A stretch of 35,705 nucleotides of DNA, taken from contig CAMDOT010000034.1 of NCBI GenBank assembly GCA_945903635.1, positions 1 to 35,705 of the forward strand. The letters are read 5' to 3'. The notes below the pieces were generated by a model. That model was not told the origin of the DNA. It saw nothing but the letters and a program-made list of their open reading frames with translations, and did no database searches. This DNA comes from Rhizobium sp. Q54. GTDB taxonomy: Bacteria; Pseudomonadota; Alphaproteobacteria; Reyranellales; Reyranellaceae. Position 1 is the first letter of the stretch; the number at the start of each line of letters is the position of its first letter. The position numbers and the translations under genes are program-made. Of this stretch, positions 8,401 to 17,543 are shown in pieces.

Positions 8401-9075
8401 ATGGAACATGTCCTCGACAATCCGGTTTGGCATGCCCTGACAGGGCCGCATTGGCACCACGCGATGGGGAGGAGATCGGCGCGGCACTATCCGCGGGACA
8501 TGGCGCCGTTCTCGGCGATCCTCGAGCCGGGCGATGCCGCGTACGCCGATCTCGCCGTCGATTTGCCGTCAGGCATGGAGGCGCGTCTCTTTCGGCCGCG
8601 TGAAGAGCCGCTGCCTTCCGGCTGGCGGCAGTTGGACTACTTCCCCATGCTGCAGATGATCGCGAGCAAGCCGCCGAAGCAGGTGTCCGAGGTCGGAACC
8701 CTGCTGACCGAAGTCGATTCCCGGGCAATGACCGATCTCGTGGCGATCGCCAAGCCCGGGCCGTTCGGATCCCGGACGTCGATGCTCGGTCGATACCTTG
8801 GGGTGAGGGAAGGGGATCGTCTTCTCGCGATGGCCGGTGAGCGCATGCGCTTGCCGGGCTACGTCGAGTTAAGCGCCATCTGCGTTCACCCCGAGGCACG
8901 CGGGCGTGGTTATGCAGCCGAACTTACGTTGCGGCTGATGCGGATGGCATTCGACGGCGGCGAGGTGCCGTTTCTGCACGTGCGGCCCGACAACGCCGGC
9001 GCCATCGCGCTCTACCGTAAACTGGGCTTCGAGACGCGCCGCGAACTCGTCGTGACATGGCGGCAACCGCTGTGA
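8401..9075 (+). CDS. GNAT family N-acetyltransferase (FR47-like)
   Basis: A 224-residue acetyltransferase starting MEHVLDNPVWHALTGPH; an in-frame ATG at 8386 would add five residues. The C-terminal half has the GNAT core: acetyl-CoA pyrophosphate loop in VHPEARGRGYAAELTLRLM, then FLHVRPDNAGAIALYRKLGFETRREL, the typical last strands. The N-terminal half is family-specific and likely binds the acceptor. GNAT enzymes move an acetyl group from acetyl-CoA to an amine; the acceptor here is unknown. The 3' end overlaps the MFS gene by 19 bp, so the two are probably co-expressed. Confidence 0.82.
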   Translation: MEHVLDNPVWHALTGPHWHHAMGRRSARHYPRDMAPFSAILEPGDAAYADLAVDLPSGMEARLFRPREEPLPSGWRQLDYFPMLQMIASKPPKQVSEVGTLLTEVDSRAMTDLVAIAKPGPFGSRTSMLGRYLGVREGDRLLAMAGERMRLPGYVELSAICVHPEARGRGYAAELTLRLMRMAFDGGEVPFLHVRPDNAGAIALYRKLGFETRRELVVTWRQPL

Positions 9076-10235
9076 GCGAGAGCTGGAAAGTCGTCTGGGT
9101 TGCCTTCGTCGTCGCAGTCTTCGGCTGGGGTCTCGGCTTCTATGGGCCAGCGGTCTATCTGCCGACCCTGCATGCGACGCGCGGTTGGTCGATCGCCACT
9201 CTCTCGACGGCGATCACCGCCCATTATCTCCTGAGTGCGGCGCTGATCGCCGGATTGCCGGAAGCCTATCGTCGGTTCGGCGTCGGCAGGGTCACGATTG
9301 CCGGAGCGATACTGACTGGATTGGGGGCCATTGCGTGGGCGAATGCGCAGCAGCCTTGGCAGCTCGTGCCGGCCTTGGTGCTGAGCGGGGCGGGGTGGGC
9401 GGCCACGAGTGGTGCGGCTCTCAACGCCATGGTCGCGCCCTGGTTCGATCGCGACCGACCCAAGGCCATCAGCATGGCGTTCAACGGCGCCAGTGTTGGC
9501 GGCATTCTCTTCGCGCCGCTCTGGATGGCGCTGATTTCCATCGTCGGCTTGTCGTCGGCCGCCTTCGCGCTCGCGATCGCGATGATCGTCGTTGTTTGTC
9601 CGCTTGCTTATTTCCACCTGAAGGCACCTCGCGCTTCGGTGCAAGCAATGGCAGTGGCGCCACCATCGTCGCGTGCCACGCTGATGCGGCAACGCGCTTT
9701 CGTCACGATGTCGGCGGCTTTTGCCCTTGGCCTGTTTGCCCAGATCGGGCTCTTCGCACATCTGATCGCGCGCTTGGAACCGAATTTCGGTCCGGGGGTC
9801 GCGGCAGCGGCGATCAGTGGGATCACGCTCTGCGCCATCCTGGGGCGTACGTTCCTCGGATGGCTACTGAGCCAGAGGGACCGGCGCGTGGCAACCGCGG
9901 CGAACCTCGCGATGCAGGCGGTGGGCAGTTTGCTGCTCGCATTCGGAAACGGCAGCATGTCTCTGGCGTTGGGTTGCGTGCTGTTCGGGTTGGGTGTCGG
10001 TAACCTGACGTCGCTGCCGCCGCTGATCGCCCAGCGGGAATTCCGTCCGGCCGATGTCGGAACGGTCGTCGCACTCGTGGTGGCCACCAATCAGGCGGTC
10101 TTCGCCTTCGCGCCGGCCGTGTTCGGTTGGCTACGTGACGCGACGGACAGTTACGCCGTGGCGTTCTGCCTGGCAGCCATCGTGCAGGTTGCGGCGGCGT
10201 TGATCGTGCTCAGCGGCCGGGCCAGACGTCGCTAA
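9057..10235 (+). CDS. MFS transporter
   Basis: A 392-residue major facilitator with about 12 membrane segments. The loop between helices 4 and 5 reads FDRDRPKAISMAFNGASVGGILFAP, a pattern seen in monocarboxylate- or cyanate-type MFS subgroups. A long central loop (about residues 185-205) divides the two six-helix halves. The frame may start at ATG 9057 or at GTG 9072, which overlaps the GNAT stop as GTGA and begins at SESWKVVW; ribosome sites are weak for both. Pairing with the acetyltransferase suggests export or uptake of a modified small molecule, but the substrate is unknown. Confidence 0.82.
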   Translation: MAATAVSESWKVVWVAFVVAVFGWGLGFYGPAVYLPTLHATRGWSIATLSTAITAHYLLSAALIAGLPEAYRRFGVGRVTIAGAILTGLGAIAWANAQQPWQLVPALVLSGAGWAATSGAALNAMVAPWFDRDRPKAISMAFNGASVGGILFAPLWMALISIVGLSSAAFALAIAMIVVVCPLAYFHLKAPRASVQAMAVAPPSSRATLMRQRAFVTMSAAFALGLFAQIGLFAHLIARLEPNFGPGVAAAAISGITLCAILGRTFLGWLLSQRDRRVATAANLAMQAVGSLLLAFGNGSMSLALGCVLFGLGVGNLTSLPPLIAQREFRPADVGTVVALVVATNQAVFAFAPAVFGWLRDATDSYAVAFCLAAIVQVAAALIVLSGRARRR

Positions 10236-10366
10236 CGGGCCATTCCGCTTTTCCTTGCGATTTCAGGCTCTTGTGGCCCACTTCCCACGATTTTGGGGGC
10301 CGGTAGCGTGGCGACCCCGGATGTGGTACTCGGGGACTCAACAGCTAGAGGGGATCGATCGTCGAG

Positions 10367-10807
10367 ATGGCGGGGGCCACCATCGCGGTCGCGTCGGATC
10401 ATGCCGGCTTCGACCTGAAGGAACTACTTAAACGGGACCTGCAACAAGCGGGTCACGATGTGCTCGATCTCGGCACGAATTCCACCGCGTCGGTCGACTA
10501 TCCGGACTTTGGCAGGGCCATGGCCGACGCCATCGCCTCGGGCCGAGCCGGTCGCGGCGTTCTGGTCTGTGGGACGGGGATCGGCATTTCGATCGCCGCC
10601 AATCGCAACCCCAAGGTGCGTGCCGCACTCGTTCACGACGAGACCTCGGCCCGCCTGTCGCGCGAACACAATAATGCCAACGTCGTGGCCTTCGGCCAGC
10701 GCCTGATCGGCACCGAAACTGCACGGGCGGCGCTGAAGGTCTTCCTGAACACCGAATTCGAAGGCGGCCGTCATGCCGGCCGCGTCGCCAAGCTTTCGAA
10801 GGACTGA
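10367..10807 (+). CDS. rpiB: Ribose 5-phosphate isomerase B
   Basis: A 146-residue RpiB/LacAB family enzyme that interconverts ribose 5-phosphate and ribulose 5-phosphate in the pentose phosphate pathway. The N terminus [17 protein letters not shown] holds the Asp11-His12 phosphate and ring-opening site. The catalytic cysteine is Cys68 in [17 protein letters not shown], and [14 protein letters not shown] is the conserved later loop. It is the first gene of a long co-directional run and lies 5 bp before glyA. The 131-bp upstream gap (10236-10366) should hold the operon promoter, but I could not pick convincing boxes; GAGGGG lies about 13 bp before the ATG. Confidence 0.94.
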   Translation: MAGATIAVASDHAGFDLKELLKRDLQQAGHDVLDLGTNSTASVDYPDFGRAMADAIASGRAGRGVLVCGTGIGISIAANRNPKVRAALVHDETSARLSREHNNANVVAFGQRLIGTETARAALKVFLNTEFEGGRHAGRVAKLSKD

Positions 10808-10812
10808 ATGAG

Positions 10813-12120
10813 ATGAGTCAAGCTGCTGCCAAGATGTCCGATTCGCCACTGCCGATGTTCACGAAGAGTCTCGCCGAGGCCGATCCAGCCGTCTATGCGA
10901 CGGTGAAGGGCGAACTCGACCGCCAGCGCGAGCAGATCGAGCTGATCGCCTCGGAGAACATCGTCTCCCGGGCCGTGCTCGAGGCGGCGGGTTCGGTGCT
11001 GACCAACAAGTATGCCGAAGGTTATCCCGGACGGCGCTACTACGGTGGCTGCGAGGAAGTCGACAAGACCGAGCAGCTCGCCATCGAGCGCGCCTGCCGG
11101 CTGTTCAACTGTTCCTTCGCCAACGTCCAGCCGCATTCGGGCGCCCAGGCCAACCAGGCCGTCTTCATGGCCTTGCTGAAGCCGGGCGATACCTTCATGG
11201 GCATGGCACTCGACCAGGGCGGCCATCTCACGCACGGATCGCCGGCCAACCAGTCGGGCAAGTGGTTCAAGGTCGTGTCCTACGGCGTGAAAGCCGATAC
11301 CCATCTGATCGACTACGAACAGATGGAAGAGGTCGCACGCCGCGAGAAGCCAAAGCTGATCGTGGCCGGTGCCTCGGCTTACTCACGCCATATCGACTGG
11401 GCGCGTTTCCGCAAGGTGGCGGACGAGATCGGCGCCTTCTTCATGGTCGACATGGCGCACTATGCGGGCCTGGTCGCGGCTGGCGTCTATCCTAGCCCGC
11501 TGCCGCATGCCCACGTCGTGACGACGACCACGCACAAGACGCTGCGCGGCCCGCGTGGCGGCATGGTGCTCTCGAACGACGCCGAGATCGGCAAGAAGAT
11601 CAATTCTGCGGTGTTCCCAGGCCTGCAGGGTGGTCCGCTGATGCACATCATCGCCGGCAAGGCGGTGGCCTTCGGCGAGGCGCTGCAGCCGGACTTCAAG
11701 AGCTATGCCCAGAACGTCATCGACAATGCACGCGCGCTCGCTGCTGCTTTGACCGAGCGCGGCCTCAAGATCGTCTCGGGCGGCACCGACAGCCACGTCA
11801 TGCTGGTAGACCTGCGCCCGAAGAAGGCAACCGGCGTCTCGGCCGAGAAGGTGCTCGACCGCGCCGGCATCACGGTTAACAAGAACAGCATTCCGGGCGA
11901 CCCGGAGAAGTACACGATCACCTCGGGCGTGCGGCTGGGATCGCCGGCCGGCACGACGCGCGGGTTTGGTGCAGCCGAGTTCCGCCAGATCGGTCACCTG
12001 ATCGCCGATGTGCTCGATGGAATTGCCAAAAACGGCCCGGACGGGGATGCCCAGGTCGAACAAGAAGTGCGGGCCAAGGTGCATGCGCTGTGCGCCCGCT
12101 TTCCCATCTACCGCGACTGA
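10813..12120 (+). CDS. glyA: Serine hydroxymethyltransferase
   Basis: A 435-residue PLP enzyme that makes glycine and 5,10-methylene-tetrahydrofolate from serine. Visible motifs are [50 protein letters not shown] and the PLP-binding lysine Lys242 in [14 protein letters not shown]. Full family length. The start at 10813 gives a short N-terminal extension; ATG 10834 would begin closer to the usual start ([12 protein letters not shown]). It lies between rpiB and nrdR, and the one-carbon unit made here feeds thymidylate and purine synthesis. Confidence 0.96.
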   Translation: MSQAAAKMSDSPLPMFTKSLAEADPAVYATVKGELDRQREQIELIASENIVSRAVLEAAGSVLTNKYAEGYPGRRYYGGCEEVDKTEQLAIERACRLFNCSFANVQPHSGAQANQAVFMALLKPGDTFMGMALDQGGHLTHGSPANQSGKWFKVVSYGVKADTHLIDYEQMEEVARREKPKLIVAGASAYSRHIDWARFRKVADEIGAFFMVDMAHYAGLVAAGVYPSPLPHAHVVTTTTHKTLRGPRGGMVLSNDAEIGKKINSAVFPGLQGGPLMHIIAGKAVAFGEALQPDFKSYAQNVIDNARALAAALTERGLKIVSGGTDSHVMLVDLRPKKATGVSAEKVLDRAGITVNKNSIPGDPEKYTITSGVRLGSPAGTTRGFGAAEFRQIGHLIADVLDGIAKNGPDGDAQVEQEVRAKVHALCARFPIYRD

Positions 12121-12156
12121 CGACGCGCCAGGCCAGAAAATAAACGGGGGGACTAG

Positions 12157-12624
12157 ATGCGCTGTCCATTTTGCGGTCACGAGGACACTCAGGTTAAGGA
12201 CTCGCGGCCGACCGACGACAATTCGGCGATCCGCCGGCGGCGCTACTGCCCGTCGTGCGGTTCGCGCTTCACCACCTTCGAGCGCGTGCAATTGCGCGAA
12301 CTGACGGTGGTGAAGAAGAACGGCCAGCGCGTGCAGTTCGACCGCGACCAGCTCGCGCGTTCAATCTCCGTGGCCTGCCGCAAGCGCCCTGTCGATCCCG
12401 AGCGCGTCGAGCGCGTGGTGAACGGCATCGTGCGCCGCCTCGAAAGCTCCGGCGAGAGCGAGATTCCCTCGACGCAGATCGGCGAACTGGTGATGGATGC
12501 GCTGCGCGCGCTCGATCCGGTGGCCTATGTGCGGTTCGCCTCGGTCTATCGCAATTTCCGCGAGGCCCGGGACTTCGAGGAGTTCATCTCCGACCTCGCC
12601 GACACGGCCAGCCTGAAGGACTGA
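12157..12624 (+). CDS. nrdR: Transcriptional repressor NrdR
   Basis: A 155-residue repressor of ribonucleotide reductase genes. The N-terminal zinc ribbon has Cys3, Cys6, Cys31 and Cys34 (MRCPFCG and [13 protein letters not shown]). The ATP-cone follows from about residue 49 ([20 protein letters not shown]) through [13 protein letters not shown]. NrdR reads the ATP/dATP state and binds paired NrdR boxes. A GGGGGGA purine tract sits just upstream of the ATG. It lies between glyA and ribD, a conserved order in alphaproteobacteria. I saw no NrdR box inside this window. Confidence 0.96.
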   Translation: MRCPFCGHEDTQVKDSRPTDDNSAIRRRRYCPSCGSRFTTFERVQLRELTVVKKNGQRVQFDRDQLARSISVACRKRPVDPERVERVVNGIVRRLESSGESEIPSTQIGELVMDALRALDPVAYVRFASVYRNFREARDFEEFISDLADTASLKD

Positions 12625-12628
12625 TGCG

Positions 12629-13708
12629 ATGATGCGCGCAGCGCTCGCGCTGGCGCGCCGATCGCTTGGGCGCACCTGGCCGAACCCGGCCGTGGGGTGT
12701 GTGATTGTGCGCGACGGGCGCGTGATCGCGCGCGGCCGCACCCGGGATGGCGGCCGTCCGCATGCCGAGGCGGATGCCATCGCCAATGCGCAAGAGTCGC
12801 TGAAGGACGCCACCGTCTATGTGACGCTGGAGCCGTGCGCCCATCATGGCAAGACACCGCCTTGTGCCGACGCGCTGGTCGCATCGGGCGTCGGGCGTGT
12901 GATCTCGGCCATCGAAGACCCTGATCCCCGCGTAAAGGGGCAGGGCCATGCGCGGCTGGCCGCGGCGGGTATCGCGGTCGAGGTCGGCGAGGGGGCGGCG
13001 GCAGCGGCCGAGATCAACGCGGGCTTCTTCATGAGGGTGAGGAAGGGCCGACCGCTCTTCCATCTTAAGCTGGCGAGTTCGCTCGACGGGCGGATCGCCA
13101 CGGCCTCGGGCGAGAGCAAATGGATCACCGGCGAGGCCGCGCGCGCCGACGGCCATCGCCTGCGCAGCCTCCATGACGCCATCCTGGTCGGGGCCGGCAC
13201 CGTCGAGGCCGACGACCCGGATCTCACCTGCCGGTTGCCGGGCCTCGGCGCCTATTCGCCTGATCGCATCGTCCTCGACTCGAAGGCCGGCTTGTCCGCG
13301 ACATCGAAACTGGCGACGACGGCGCAGGCGACGCCGGTACTGCTGTTCCACGCTGGTGCTCCGGCGGCGCGTGTCGAGCTGTTGCGCCACAAGGGAATCA
13401 ACGTCATTGAGGCGTCGGCGTGTGGCGAGGGACGGGTCGACGTTGCGGCCGTTGCCAAGACGCTGGGCGAGCTGGGCTATTCGAGCGTGCTCATTGAAGG
13501 TGGCGGCCAGGTCGCGGCGGCCTTCCTGCGGGCGGGGCTGGTCGACCGTATCAGCAGCTACCGCGCGGGGATCGTCCTGGGTGAAGACAGCCGCTCTGCG
13601 GTCGGTCCTTTGGCAATCGACCGGCTCGATTTCGCGCGCCGGTTCAGGCTGGTTTCCAGCCGGATTGTGGGCACCGACACACTGGAAACCTGGCACAGGC
13701 CGACTTAG
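12629..13708 (+). CDS. ribD: Bifunctional riboflavin biosynthesis deaminase/reductase RibD
   Basis: A 359-residue fusion. Residues 1-140 are the zinc deaminase for 2,5-diamino-6-ribosylamino-pyrimidinone phosphate: His45 and Glu47 in HAEADA, and Cys70 and Cys79 in LEPCAHHGKTPPC. Residues from about 145 are the NADPH reductase: FHLKLASSLDGRIATASGESKWITGEAARADGHRLRS, and later VLIEGGGQVAAAFL. It carries out the second and third steps from GTP to riboflavin. Start ATG 12629 is 4 bp after the nrdR stop, and ATG 12632 is also possible. It begins the riboflavin block. Confidence 0.95.
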   Translation: MMRAALALARRSLGRTWPNPAVGCVIVRDGRVIARGRTRDGGRPHAEADAIANAQESLKDATVYVTLEPCAHHGKTPPCADALVASGVGRVISAIEDPDPRVKGQGHARLAAAGIAVEVGEGAAAAAEINAGFFMRVRKGRPLFHLKLASSLDGRIATASGESKWITGEAARADGHRLRSLHDAILVGAGTVEADDPDLTCRLPGLGAYSPDRIVLDSKAGLSATSKLATTAQATPVLLFHAGAPAARVELLRHKGINVIEASACGEGRVDVAAVAKTLGELGYSSVLIEGGGQVAAAFLRAGLVDRISSYRAGIVLGEDSRSAVGPLAIDRLDFARRFRLVSSRIVGTDTLETWHRPT

Positions 13709-13716
13709 GTAGAATC

Positions 13717-14319
13717 ATGTTCACGGGCATCGTCACGGATATCGGCGAGATCGTCACGGTAACGCCGGGCGGCCAGTCGGGCGACCGCCGTTTCGTGGTG
13801 CGCACCAAGCACGACATGAAGCCGATTGCGATCGGCGCCTCGATTGCCTGCTCTGGATGCTGCCTGACGGTGATCGAGAAGGGTGGCGACTGGTTCGCCG
13901 TCGAAGTATCGGGCGAAAGCCTCGCGAAAACGCATCTTGGCGACTGGAAGGTCGGCAGCCCGCTCAATCTCGAACTGTCGCTCAAGCTCGGCGACGAGTT
14001 GGGTGGTCATCTGGTCTACGGTCACGTCGACGGCATGGGGGAGGTCGTTTCGATGACACCCGAGGGCGGCAGCGTGCGGTTCGAGTTCGAGGCGCCGGCG
14101 GATCTGGCCCGTTTCGTCGCCGCCAAGGGCTCGGTCGCCATCGACGGCATCTCGCTCACCGTCAATGAAGTCATGGGCAATCGCTTTGGCATCAACGTCA
14201 TTTCACACACCCAGGCGGTCACCACCCTGGGGCGTGCCAAAATAGGCCAGAGGGTCAACCTTGAGGTCGACATGCTCGCGCGTTACGTTGCGCGATTGTT
14301 GGAGCACGGAAAATCATGA
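13717..14319 (+). CDS. ribE: Riboflavin synthase alpha chain
   Basis: A 200-residue protein with two lumazine-binding barrels. The first starts MFTGIVTDIGEI with GASIACSGCCLTV and SGESLAKTHL. The second has GHVDGMGEVVSM, GSVAIDGISLTVNEV and ISHTQAVTTLG. It converts two molecules of dimethyl-ribityllumazine into riboflavin and an aminopyrimidine, working as a trimer with the RibH shell. It follows ribD by 8 bp and overlaps the next gene by ATGA. In some naming schemes this gene is ribC or ribE. Confidence 0.95.
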   Translation: MFTGIVTDIGEIVTVTPGGQSGDRRFVVRTKHDMKPIAIGASIACSGCCLTVIEKGGDWFAVEVSGESLAKTHLGDWKVGSPLNLELSLKLGDELGGHLVYGHVDGMGEVVSMTPEGGSVRFEFEAPADLARFVAAKGSVAIDGISLTVNEVMGNRFGINVISHTQAVTTLGRAKIGQRVNLEVDMLARYVARLLEHGKS

Positions 14320-15467
14320 GCGCGCTCGAAAAGGACGCCTGGCGGATCACCTTCGGTGAAGTGAAGGCCGCCGCGGAAGACATCATCGAGGAAGCTCGCA
14401 AGGGCCGGATGTTCATCCTTGTCGACGACGAGGATCGCGAGAACGAGGGCGACATCGTCATTCCGGCGCAATGGGCGACGCCCGAAGTCATCAACTTCAT
14501 GGCCAAGCATGCCCGAGGCCTGATCTGCCTGGCGCTGACCCGCGAGCGGGTCGAGCAGCTCGGCCTGCCGCTGATGGCGCAGAACAACGGCACGCGGCAC
14601 CAGACCGCCTTCACGGTTTCGATCGAGGCCCGTGAAGGGGTCACCACCGGCATTTCGGCGGCCGACCGCGCACGCACCGTGCAGGTGGCGATCGACCCGT
14701 CATGCGGCCCCAAGGACATCGTGACACCGGGCCACGTCTTCCCGCTGGTCGCGCGCGACGGCGGCACGCTCGAGCGCACCGGCCATACCGAGGCCGCGGT
14801 CGACCTGGCGCGGCTGGCCGGCCTCACGCCGGCCGGCGTCGTTTGCGAAATCATGAACGACGACGGCACGATGGCGCGCCGCAACGACCTCATCACCTTC
14901 GCCCAGCGCCACGGCCTCAAGATCGGCACCATCGCCGACCTGATCGCCTACCGCCGCCGCTACGACTCGATCGTGAAGCGCATCAGCGAGACGGCTCTCG
15001 ACAGCACCTATGGCGGCGACTTCCGCTGCGTGGTGTACGTGAACAAGGTGACGATGGCGCAGCATGTGGCGCTGGTGAAGGGTGATCCCGCGACCGGCGG
15101 CCCGGTCATGGTGCGCATGCACGCCGTCAATCTCTTCACCGATACGCTGGGCCAGCGCAGCGGTGGCCGTGGCGGCGAGATCGAAGCGTCCATGCGCGAG
15201 ATCTCCAAGGAAGGCCGTGGCGTCATCGTATTGATCCGTGAGCCGCTCACCGTCGTGCTGGCTGAACAGCGCCGCCGCGCCGGCGAGCCGATCGAGCCGG
15301 CCGGCCAGGAATTGCGCGACTACGGTGTCGGCGCCCAGATCCTGATCGACCTCGGCATCAAGGAAATGGTGCTGCTGACCAACAGCAAGAAGAGCGTGGT
15401 CGGCCTGGAAGGCTTCGGCCTCAAGATCACCGGCCAGAAGCCCGTTCCCGGCCGCCGGGCCCCCTGA
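14316..15467 (+). CDS. ribB: DHBP synthase fused to degenerate GTP cyclohydrolase II domain (RibBX type)
   Basis: A 383-residue protein. Residues 15-215 are 3,4-dihydroxy-2-butanone 4-phosphate synthase: DDEDRENEGD, RHQTAFTVSIEAREGVTTGIS and the GRTGHTEAAVDL-like segment ERTGHTEAAVDLARLAG are intact. The remainder aligns with GTP cyclohydrolase II. However, the zinc ligands expected in HSECLTGD and LRCDCG are absent: the region reads VRMHAVNLFTDTLGQRSGGRGGEIEASMR with no cysteine. The C-terminal fold signature GVGAQILIDLGIKEMVLLTNS is kept. The protein therefore should make the four-carbon unit of riboflavin but not open GTP, and a separate ribA is expected elsewhere. The RibBX variant is known in Proteobacteria. 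Confidence 0.92.
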   Translation: MSALEKDAWRITFGEVKAAAEDIIEEARKGRMFILVDDEDRENEGDIVIPAQWATPEVINFMAKHARGLICLALTRERVEQLGLPLMAQNNGTRHQTAFTVSIEAREGVTTGISAADRARTVQVAIDPSCGPKDIVTPGHVFPLVARDGGTLERTGHTEAAVDLARLAGLTPAGVVCEIMNDDGTMARRNDLITFAQRHGLKIGTIADLIAYRRRYDSIVKRISETALDSTYGGDFRCVVYVNKVTMAQHVALVKGDPATGGPVMVRMHAVNLFTDTLGQRSGGRGGEIEASMREISKEGRGVIVLIREPLTVVLAEQRRRAGEPIEPAGQELRDYGVGAQILIDLGIKEMVLLTNSKKSVVGLEGFGLKITGQKPVPGRRAP

Positions 15468-15469
15468 TC

Positions 15470-15958
15470 ATGTCGACACGGACGGAAACACCGACGGCCC
15501 GCCCGGCCGTCGACGGCGTCAAGGATGCGCGCATTCTGATCGTCGAATCGCGCTACTACGTGGACATCGCCGATGCCCTGATCGCCGGAGCCGAGCGTGA
15601 GATCAAGAAGAATGGCGCCGTCTCCGAACGTGTCGTCGTACCCGGCGCCTTCGAGATTCCCGGCGCCATCGCGCTGGCCGCGGCCAAGCAAGGGGAGCGC
15701 TACGACGGTTTCGTGGCGCTGGGCTGCGTCATCCGCGGTGAGACCACGCACTACGATTATGTTTGCGGCGAGAGCGCGCGCGGCCTGATGGACCTTTCGA
15801 TCCGCGACAGGCTGGCGGTCGGCTACGGCATCGTCACGGTGAACAACGCCGACCAGGCATGGGCGCGCGCCGCCATCGACCGCGGCGACAAGGGCGGCGA
15901 CGCGGCCCACGCCTGTCTCGCCATGGTGGCGCTCGGCCGCCGCTGGCGGACGGCATGA
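15470..15958 (+). CDS. ribH: 6,7-dimethyl-8-ribityllumazine synthase
   Basis: A 162-residue lumazine synthase joining the RibB and RibD products. Key elements are ILIVESRYYVDIADALIAGA, VPGAFEIPGAIALAA (substrate loop), GCVIRGETTHYDYVCGESARGLMDLS with the catalytic histidine, and GIVTVNNADQAWARA. It starts 2 bp after the RibBX stop and overlaps nusB by ATGA. The last usual step, riboflavin synthase, lies two genes upstream. Confidence 0.95.
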   Translation: MSTRTETPTARPAVDGVKDARILIVESRYYVDIADALIAGAEREIKKNGAVSERVVVPGAFEIPGAIALAAAKQGERYDGFVALGCVIRGETTHYDYVCGESARGLMDLSIRDRLAVGYGIVTVNNADQAWARAAIDRGDKGGDAAHACLAMVALGRRWRTA

Positions 15959-16428
15959 GCGACCATCCGACGCCCAGCCCCAGCCGTCGCCAGGCCGCGC
16001 GCTTGGCGGCTGTGCAGGCGCTGTACCAGTGGCAGGAAGGCCAGCACGGACCGGCCGAGATCATCGAGCAATTCATCGGCGTGCGCACCGGCGAGGCGGG
16101 CGAAGGCGGCATGCGCCGCGATGCCGACCGCCCCTTGTTCAAGGACGTGGTCGAAGGCGCCGCACAGCATAAGGAAGAACTCGAACAGATCGTGTCGGCT
16201 GCGCTGGCGCAGGACTGGACCTGGGCGCGCATCGACCGTCTGGTGCGGGCAATCCTGCTGGCCGGTGCCTACGAGCTCGTTCACCGCGCCGATGTGCCGC
16301 CGCGCGTGGTGATCAACGAATATGTCGAGATCGCCCACGCCTTCTACGACCAGGGCGAACCGAGCTTCATCAACTCCGTGCTCGACCGTGTGGCGCGCCA
16401 GGTGCGACCGGCCGAACTCGTGAAGTGA
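15955..16428 (+). CDS. nusB: Transcription antitermination factor NusB
   Basis: The ATG at 15955 overlaps the ribH stop and gives 157 residues. The all-helical NusB fold is indicated by SRRQAARLAAVQALYQWQ at the N terminus and by the C-terminal signature PPRVVINEYVEIAHAFYD followed by SFINSVLDRVARQ. NusB binds boxA RNA with NusE (S10) and promotes antitermination in rRNA operons. Placement directly after ribH is a widely conserved arrangement. An acidic insertion near residues 45-55 (GEAGEGGMRRDAD) is common in alphaproteobacteria. Confidence 0.94.
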   Translation: MSDHPTPSPSRRQAARLAAVQALYQWQEGQHGPAEIIEQFIGVRTGEAGEGGMRRDADRPLFKDVVEGAAQHKEELEQIVSAALAQDWTWARIDRLVRAILLAGAYELVHRADVPPRVVINEYVEIAHAFYDQGEPSFINSVLDRVARQVRPAELVK

Positions 16429-16435
16429 CGGGACA

Positions 16436-17422
16436 ATGGCGTCCCGTCGGTGCATCGGTGAGTTCGAACTGATTGCCCGCTACTTCGCGCCGCTCGCCCG
16501 GACTTTCGCTGGCGCCGGAGGCCTCGAAAGCGACAATGCGTACCTGCCGGCCGACGGCCGCAACGACATCGCGGTGAAGACCGACACGATCGTATCCGGT
16601 GTTCATTTCCTCGACGATGAATCGCCCGAGCGCGTGGCGGCGAAGGCCCTGCGAGTCTGCCTGTCGGATCTCGCGGCGGGTGGCGCGACACCGCTCGCCT
16701 ATCAATTGTCGCTGGCGCTTCCCGAGCAATGGGAGGAGCGCTGGGTCGCGGGCTTTGCACGCGGACTGGCGGCGGATCAGCGCCGATACGGCATCGTTCT
16801 TTGTGGCGGCGACACGGTGGCGACGCCGGGACCGCTCACGATCACGATAACGGCCTTCGGCCAGGTGCCGCGTGGCAAGGGCCTCGGCCGCGGCGGCGCC
16901 CGCGCCGGCGACGACTTATGGGCGAGCGGGACGATTGGCGACGCAGCGCTGGGGCTTCGGGCGGTGCGCGGCAAGCTGAAGGGGCTTGGCGTGCGCGATC
17001 GCAAGGTCCTCGAGGATCGCTATCGGCTGCCGCGACCGCGCAATGCGTTGGGAATCCACCTGATCGGCATCGCGCGCGCGGCGGCCGACGTGTCCGACGG
17101 GCTGCTGGCCGACGTGGGCCATATCGCGGCGGCGTCGCGGCTAGCGGTACACATCGAGCGCGAAATGGTTCCGCTGTCGGCCGCGGCTCGGCGCGCATTG
17201 GCCGTCGAGCCTGCGCTGTGGGCCGACGTGCTGGGCGGGGGCGACGACTATGAACTCGTGATCGCCGTGCCGCCGCGTCGTGCTGGCACCCTGCAGGAGG
17301 CGGCTCTGCAAGCGCGGGTCAAAGTGACACGCATCGGCCGGTTCGCGAAGGGTCGGGGCGTTGGTCTCACCGTCGGCGGGCGTGCGACGCCCATCCCTCG
17401 CACCGGCTACGTTCACTTCTGA
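16436..17422 (+). CDS. thiL: Thiamine-monophosphate kinase
   Basis: A 328-residue ThiL that makes thiamine diphosphate from thiamine monophosphate and ATP. Motifs are GEFELIARYFAPLA at the N terminus, DIAVKTDTIVSGVHF, KALRVCLSDLAAGGATPL, the GIVLCGGDTVATPG magnesium/ATP site, AADVSDGLLADVGHIA and LGGGDDYELVIAVPP. The start 7 bp after nusB follows ACGGGAC. It ends this operon run. The next 121 bp (17423-17543) contain no gene and no clear hairpin terminator. Confidence 0.94.
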   Translation: MASRRCIGEFELIARYFAPLARTFAGAGGLESDNAYLPADGRNDIAVKTDTIVSGVHFLDDESPERVAAKALRVCLSDLAAGGATPLAYQLSLALPEQWEERWVAGFARGLAADQRRYGIVLCGGDTVATPGPLTITITAFGQVPRGKGLGRGGARAGDDLWASGTIGDAALGLRAVRGKLKGLGVRDRKVLEDRYRLPRPRNALGIHLIGIARAAADVSDGLLADVGHIAAASRLAVHIEREMVPLSAAARRALAVEPALWADVLGGGDDYELVIAVPPRRAGTLQEAALQARVKVTRIGRFAKGRGVGLTVGGRATPIPRTGYVHF

Positions 17423-17543
17423 TAATTCCATCACTTTGCTATTTTCGTCGCTACACCGGCTCATAGCTGGACTGCATCTGGCGCGCAGCGCTCACGGCTA
17501 TTTGCTTGGGACGGGCAGGGCGCGGGCATAGAGTGCGCGCCCA

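Noticed and set aside
7775..8899. Extending the Ada/AraC gene to a 374-residue protein
   Set aside because: Residues before the Ada domain are shadow sequence opposite the GNAT coding region and have no family similarity. The Ada domain begins normally near 8338.
12600..12640. FMN riboswitch before ribD
   Set aside because: nrdR and ribD are 4 bp apart, leaving no space for the large conserved FMN element.
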